From: Spirosoma fluviale | GTDB taxonomy: Bacteria; Bacteroidota; Bacteroidia; Cytophagales; Spirosomataceae | Reading direction: 5' to 3' | DNA: 11,962 nucleotides | NCBI GenBank assembly: GCA_945860325.1 | Contig: CAMARL010000046.1 | Span: forward strand, 1 to 11,962 | In this document: one piece after another, positions 8,470 through 11,962 of the stretch | Layout of the letters: every line of letters starts with the position of its first letter | Position numbering within the stretch: the stretch's first letter is position 1 | Program-made: the position numbers and the translations under genes | The notes under the pieces: generated by a model | Told to the model about the DNA's origin: nothing | The model's input: only the letters and a program-made list of their open reading frames with translations | Database searches by the model: none

Positions 8470-8823
8470 TCAGGGTGCCAGAGTGGCGATAAATTGAGTT
8501 AATAAAATTCGCATGAATTGCGTACGATGTAAGATCGCAGGCAGCTTAAAATCATTGAGTGGTTGTATGCTGAAAAATTCTATCGGCGAAACAAAATTCC
8601 AATCAGAAGGAAAATCTAGCTGAAGGTTTGCAGCAGCTTGGTAAACGTTCTGAACGGCATAAACTTTGATTTGCTTCGAGTCCGTTGATCGTTTTGAAGG
8701 CGCATTTTTCTCAGTCTTGAAATCAACTTTCTCCGCCGAAGTTAAGGAAATCGGCTTTGCCACGAGCCAAAAAAGCACGGGGATGAATAAGATTAATTGA
8801 AATATTTTGACTTTATTTTGCAT
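8470..8823 (-). CDS. Small hypothetical membrane-anchored or exported protein
   Basis: I do not recognise this 117-residue protein. It begins with a short basic segment (MQNKVK) and one hydrophobic stretch (about 7-23, IFQLILFIPVLFWLVAK), reading as a signal peptide or single N-terminal anchor; TSA at 28-30 is a possible cleavage site. There is no lipobox cysteine. A polar Lys/Ser linker (about 31-52) leads to a soluble part with KVYAVQNVYQAAANLQLDF (53-71) and a C-terminal helix-like end. I chose the ATG at 8823. A TTG at 8862 would give 130 residues, but it coincides with the -33 element of a well-formed promoter. The gene lies upstream of secDF on the same strand, so co-transcription and a link to the cell envelope are possible but unproven. 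Codon choice resembles the neighbours, which supports a real gene. Confidence 0.7.
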   Translation of the reverse strand: MQNKVKIFQLILFIPVLFWLVAKPISLTSAEKVDFKTEKNAPSKRSTDSKQIKVYAVQNVYQAAANLQLDFPSDWNFVSPIEFFSIQPLNDFKLPAILHRTQFMRILLTQFIATLAP

Positions 8824-8832
8824 ACTAGGAGG

Positions 8833-8862
8833 CAAAAATAGGACATTTTTTTTAGAATTCAA
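8833..8862 (-). promoter_or_regulatory. Bacteroidota-type promoter for the small gene and probably secDF
   Basis: On the minus strand TTG (8862-8860) is separated by exactly 19 bases from TATTTTTG (8840-8833), a full TAnnTTTG match. Spacing and sequence agree with the known sigma-factor consensus of the phylum. Transcription would begin a few bases before the ATG at 8823, giving a very short leader. This is the best promoter in the window. Confidence 0.6.
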
Positions 8863-8868
8863 TTTCTA

Positions 8869-8898
8869 ATGCCTATAAGATTATAATTCGTAAATTTG
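8869..8898 (+). promoter_or_regulatory. Candidate Bacteroidota-type promoter of nadC-nadA
   Basis: TAAATTTG (8891-8898) is a full match to the -7 consensus TAnnTTTG, 19 bases before the nadC ATG. Nineteen bases upstream of it stands ATG (8869-8871), one mismatch from the TTG of the -33 element. It lies back to back with the promoter of the small gene. Confidence 0.55.
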
Positions 8899-8917
8899 CC
8901 GTTACAAAAATGCTAAC

Positions 8918-9772
8918 ATGTTCGAATATCAAGCACCTGAGTATATTCAGCACTTTATAAAAGAAGCCTTACATGAGGATTTAGGGGATGGAGATCATAC
9001 TTCATTAGCCACAGTACCTGCCTCCGCCACAGGTTCCGCTTCCTTATTAGTCAAAGATACGGGAGTACTTGCCGGTGTGGAATTAGCGAAAGCCATTTTC
9101 AATTACGTTGACCCCAACTTAAACCTTACGCTTTTCAAACAAGATGGCGACTGGGTCGAACCCGGAATGACGGTGTTGGAAGTTAACGGCCTCTCACAAT
9201 CCATCTTGAAAGCGGAGCGTTTAGTCTTAAACTGCATGCAACGCATGTCTGGAATTGCTACTTATACGAGGTCATTGGTACAAATTATTCATGGGACTAA
9301 AGCCAAATTACTCGATACGAGAAAAACGACACCCAATTTTAGGTTAGCAGAAAAATGGGCCTGTAAAATTGGAGGTGCCACGAATCATCGATACGGTTTA
9401 TTTGACATGATTTTAATCAAAGACAATCACGTAGACTTTGCCGGAGGAATATCAGCCGCTTTAAAAAAAGCATTTGCCTATAACCTCTTGCGCGGAAATA
9501 CATTAGCGATCGAAATCGAAGTACGAAACGAAAAGGAATTAGTTGAGGTGTTGGAAATCGGCGGAGTCCAACGCATTATGTTGGATAATTTCAGTCCGAG
9601 CCAATTACGAGATGCCGTCCGAAAAATTAACGGTCGGTTTATCACCGAAGCATCGGGAGGAATTAATGAAACGACCCTACGAGCCTACGCCGAAACAGGG
9701 GTTGATTTTATTTCAGTAGGAGCATTAACGCATCATATTAAAAGTTTAGACTTAAGCTTAAAAGCAAAATGA
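8918..9772 (+). CDS. nadC: Nicotinate-nucleotide pyrophosphorylase (carboxylating), quinolinate phosphoribosyltransferase
   Basis: This cytosolic enzyme converts quinolinate and PRPP to nicotinate mononucleotide, CO2 and pyrophosphate, the step that commits quinolinate to NAD. At 284 residues it is the normal length. Family motifs in order: HEDLGDGDHTS (19-29), RLVLNCMQRMSGIAT (101-115), the substrate-binding DTRKTTPNFR (133-142), NHRYGLFDMILIKDNH (156-171), EIEVRN (199-204), MLDNF (221-225), EASGGI (244-249) and GVDFISVGALTH (261-272). The basic Arg/Lys/His residues that grip the quinolinate carboxylates and PRPP lie in the second to fourth of these. The ATG at 8918 follows a TAnnTTTG box by 19 bases. 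The stop overlaps the nadA start as ATGA, so the two are coupled. Confidence 0.97.
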   Translation: MFEYQAPEYIQHFIKEALHEDLGDGDHTSLATVPASATGSASLLVKDTGVLAGVELAKAIFNYVDPNLNLTLFKQDGDWVEPGMTVLEVNGLSQSILKAERLVLNCMQRMSGIATYTRSLVQIIHGTKAKLLDTRKTTPNFRLAEKWACKIGGATNHRYGLFDMILIKDNHVDFAGGISAALKKAFAYNLLRGNTLAIEIEVRNEKELVEVLEIGGVQRIMLDNFSPSQLRDAVRKINGRFITEASGGINETTLRAYAETGVDFISVGALTHHIKSLDLSLKAK

Positions 9773-10755
9773 ATTTAATTGACGAAGCAAATCAAGTAGG
9801 CTATATCGCACGCTCAACCCCAAAGGGCCAAGAGCTTATCGATGCGATTAAAGCCTTAAAAAAGGAAAAAAATGCAGTCATTCTAGCTCATTACTATGTG
9901 GATGGCGCGATTCAAGAGCTGGCTGATTACGTAGGCGACTCTTTGGGTCTATCCCAAGCGGCAGAAAATACAGAGGCTGATTTAATTATATTTTGTGGTG
10001 TCCACTTTATGGGTGAAACAGCCAAAATTCTGAATCCAACCAAAAAAGTCATTGTGCCCGATTTTAATGCCGGTTGCTCATTAGCCGACTCCGTTCCTGT
10101 GGAGGAATTTGCCGCCTTAAAAGCAGCGAATCCTAAAGCGGTTGTAGTCTCATATATCAATTGCTCAGCCGATATCAAAGCGATGACGGATATCATTTGC
10201 ACTTCATCCAATGCCGTCCAAATCGTCGAATCTATTCCTGCAGACCAAGAAATTATCTTTGCTCCTGATGCGAATTTAGGTCGATATGTGGCGCATAAAA
10301 CAGGTCGTGATTTAATTCTTTGGGAAGGTGCTTGCATGGTCCACATCGATATTTCCCTAGAGAAATTATCCAAATTAAAGAAAGAATTTCCAGATGCTTT
10401 ATTGATCGCTCACCCCGAATGTAAAGAAGTTATTTTAAAAGAAGCTGATTACGTAGGGTCGACGACTGCCTTATTGAAATTCGTAGAAACCTCCCCTAAT
10501 TCCACTTTCATTGTGGCCACCGAAGCGGGAATACTACACAAAATGAAACAATCGGTTCCGTTTAAGCATTTGATCCCTGCGCCGGCCAACGAGCAAAATA
10601 CCTGTGCATGTGCGGAATGTCCCTACATGAAAATGAACACCTTGGAGAAATTATATAATGCACTTTATTATGAATTGCCTGAAATACACCTGTCAGAAAA
10701 AGTGAGAGTTCCCGCCTATAAAGCGTTAAAGGCTATGTTGGAGTTATCCAAATAG
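9769..10755 (+). CDS. nadA: Quinolinate synthase A, [4Fe-4S] enzyme
   Basis: This enzyme condenses iminoaspartate with dihydroxyacetone phosphate to give quinolinate, the substrate of NadC encoded just upstream. It has 328 residues. Three cysteines expected to hold the [4Fe-4S] cluster are visible: Cys103 (AGCSLADS), Cys189 (EGACMVH) and Cys284 (CAECPYMKMN). Other family marks are AHYYVDGAIQELADYVGDSL (40-59), GVHFMGETAKILNP (77-90), SYINCSADIKAMTD (128-141) and PDANLGRYVA (166-175). Extra cysteines at 279 and 281 lie close to Cys284, as in E. coli NadA where a CxxC pair there can form a disulphide. The start overlaps the nadC stop by 4 bases. No nadB (aspartate oxidase) is in the window, so the iminoaspartate source is encoded elsewhere. 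The gene converges on the RidA-family gene with 6 bases between stop codons. Confidence 0.97.
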   Translation: MNLIDEANQVGYIARSTPKGQELIDAIKALKKEKNAVILAHYYVDGAIQELADYVGDSLGLSQAAENTEADLIIFCGVHFMGETAKILNPTKKVIVPDFNAGCSLADSVPVEEFAALKAANPKAVVVSYINCSADIKAMTDIICTSSNAVQIVESIPADQEIIFAPDANLGRYVAHKTGRDLILWEGACMVHIDISLEKLSKLKKEFPDALLIAHPECKEVILKEADYVGSTTALLKFVETSPNSTFIVATEAGILHKMKQSVPFKHLIPAPANEQNTCACAECPYMKMNTLEKLYNALYYELPEIHLSEKVRVPAYKALKAMLELSK

Positions 10756-10761
10756 GCATTT

Positions 10762-11247
10762 TCACGCTAATTCAAAAATCACCTCAATCTCCACGGGGAT
10801 GTTGCCGGGGAGAGTGCCCATGCCAACCGCCGAGCGCACACCAATTCCATTTTCTTCCCCCCATACTTTAGCAAATAACTCGGAGCAACCATTGATTACA
10901 TAAGGATGGCGCTCAAAATCGGCCGTGCAATTCACCATACCCAACACTTTTATGACCCGCTTGATTTTATTTAAACTCCCCAATTGGGATTGTAAGGTGG
11001 ACAATATCGTCAGGCCTACTTGCTGAGCTGCCGACTTCCCTTCCTCCATATCCATCGCATCGCCTACTCTTCCCACAATTAAAGAACCATCATTAAGCAC
11101 AGGCCCATGACCCGAAACATAATAGAAATGATCCACTTGTAATCCCGGCTTATATACGCCCATCGGTTTAGGGGCCGGAGGTAAATCCAACCCTAAAGCC
11201 TTGAAATTTTCTTCGGGCGTACCCAAAAATTCATTTTTACTTTCCAT
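10762..11247 (-). CDS. RidA/YjgF/YER057c/UK114 family protein
   Basis: This soluble protein of 161 residues belongs to the RidA superfamily, whose best-known members hydrolyse reactive enamine/imine intermediates made by PLP enzymes. The C-terminal signature VRSAVGMGTLPGNIPVEIEV (137-156) keeps Arg138 and Glu153, which align with the arginine and glutamate of active RidA (15 residues apart in both). SGHGPV (45-50) matches the substrate-pocket strand. It is longer than canonical RidA (about 130 residues) because of an extra N-terminal segment (about 1-30, with EENFKALGLDLPPAPKP), typical of a separate YjgF-like subgroup. An older label for such proteins, endoribonuclease L-PSP, is probably misleading. 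The ATG at 11247 lies inside the end of the upstream glucosidase gene (11-bp overlap), which suggests one transcript. Its specific role is unknown. Confidence 0.9.
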   Translation of the reverse strand: MESKNEFLGTPEENFKALGLDLPPAPKPMGVYKPGLQVDHFYYVSGHGPVLNDGSLIVGRVGDAMDMEEGKSAAQQVGLTILSTLQSQLGSLNKIKRVIKVLGMVNCTADFERHPYVINGCSELFAKVWGEENGIGVRSAVGMGTLPGNIPVEIEVIFELA

Positions 11248-11962
11248 ACAATTGTCTTATAATTTCTGAAATTAAACCTGTCCAACCCGTTTGATGGCTA
11301 GCCCCTAAACCCTTCCCTGTATCCCCGTCAAAATACTCAAAAAACAAATGATTATCCTTGAAATTTGGATCAGATTGCATCTTTTCATATTCCCCATACA
11401 TCGGAATTTTTCCATCCTTCCCGGGCGTAAACATCGCTAATAAACGTTTTGAGACACCTGATGCGGCATCTTTTATATTCATCATTTGGCCGGAGTTCGT
11501 TGGATATTCCACCTCATAATCACTTCCATAATAATCCGAGAACTTGGACAAAGAATCCAAAATTAAATAATTCATCGGAAACCAAATGGGACCACGCCAA
11601 TTTGAATTTCCACCAAACATATCTCCAGTGGATTCTGCCGGGGTATAATCAACTTGCATAGAACCTCCATCAAAAGCAAACTTATACGGATTCTCCTGAT
11701 GGTATTTTGACAAAGACCTAATCCCAAAATCTGATAAAAACTCCGATTCGTCAAACATCCGCTTTAAAATCATTTTCATCCGATGCCCTCTTAAGATGGA
11801 GAGCAAGCGACTTTCGCCCTTTCCTGGTTCATACCAACGAGATATCAAGGAGGCTAAATCGGGGCGATTGTTTAATACCCACTCCACCCGACGTTTAAAC
11901 GCAGGTAATTTGTCCAGCATGTCGGATGTCAATACCTCAACGGCAAATAATGGAATTAAACC
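11237..11962 (-). CDS. GH63-like glucosidase, C-terminal part (cut by the window edge)
   Basis: This is the last 241 residues of a larger protein that runs off the right edge. The frame stays open to 11962 (GLIPLFAVEV is the first visible stretch), so the TTG at 11932 is not a start. The sequence resembles the C-terminal catalytic (alpha/alpha)6 domain of glycoside hydrolase family 63 and its bacterial glucosidase relatives. GNSNWRGPIWFPMNYLILDS (118-137 of the visible part) is the key family motif, and FFEYFDGDTGKGLGASHQTG (207-226) followed by WTGL holds a glutamate (visible residue 209) placed like the catalytic base of GH63 enzymes. Bacterial full-length homologues are around 880 residues (family knowledge), so about three quarters is missing. 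It would release glucose from an alpha-glucoside or similar sugar; the substrate cannot be named. Its stop overlaps the RidA-family start by 11 bp. The family call is fairly firm. Confidence 0.85.
   Translation of the reverse strand, partial: GLIPLFAVEVLTSDMLDKLPAFKRRVEWVLNNRPDLASLISRWYEPGKGESRLLSILRGHRMKMILKRMFDESEFLSDFGIRSLSKYHQENPYKFAFDGGSMQVDYTPAESTGDMFGGNSNWRGPIWFPMNYLILDSLSKFSDYYGSDYEVEYPTNSGQMMNIKDAASGVSKRLLAMFTPGKDGKIPMYGEYEKMQSDPNFKDNHLFFEYFDGDTGKGLGASHQTGWTGLISEIIRQLYGK

Noticed and set aside
8824..8862. TTG start giving the small protein a 13-residue extension
   Set aside because: That TTG fits as the -33 element of a promoter with a perfect -7 box at 19-base spacing, so the stretch is probably not fully transcribed; the ATG at 8823 also places the hydrophobic segment as a normal signal.
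9927..10373. 148-codon open frame on the minus strand inside nadA
   Set aside because: It is wholly antisense to a firmly identified enzyme gene and shows no family resemblance.
11930..11932. TTG start for the glucosidase-like protein
   Set aside because: The frame is open to the window edge and the residues before it (LIPLFAVEV) fit the glucosidase family, so the gene is cut rather than started here.

Overview
The window looks like ordinary chromosomal DNA from a member of the Bacteroidota, probably of the Cytophagales kind. The lineage call is inference. It rests on a fused SecD-SecF protein, AT-rich DNA, start codons almost without Shine-Dalgarno sequences, and promoter-like elements of the form TTG-N19-TAnnTTTG that are typical of the phylum. 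I see no insertion sequence, phage gene, CRISPR array, tRNA or rRNA.

Layout. (1) 144-2076, plus strand: an AraC-family regulator whose 3' end overlaps a BASS (bile acid:sodium symporter) family transporter, closed by a strong hairpin at 2101-2141 that can terminate in both directions. (2) 8823 down to 2157, minus strand: a small orphan membrane-anchored or secreted protein, the fused translocase subunit secDF, an APC-superfamily amino-acid permease, and release factor 3 (prfC). Hairpins lie after secDF and after the permease, so prfC is probably a separate unit. (3) 8918-10755, plus strand: nadC and nadA with an ATGA overlap, making NAD precursors from the iminoaspartate/quinolinate branch; nadB is not here. 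(4) 11962 down to 10762, minus strand: the C-terminal part of a GH63-like glucosidase, cut by the window edge, overlapping a RidA-family gene.

The small gene and nadC diverge from a 94-bp intergenic region (8824-8917) in which a promoter can be placed for each. nadA and the RidA gene converge with only 6 bp between their stop codons.

Most of the window is housekeeping. I did not find a convincing new multi-gene system. The parts most worth a second look are the AraC/BASS pair (ligand and cargo unknown), the unrecognised 117-residue protein next to secDF, the glucosidase/RidA overlap, and the low-complexity insert in SecDF.
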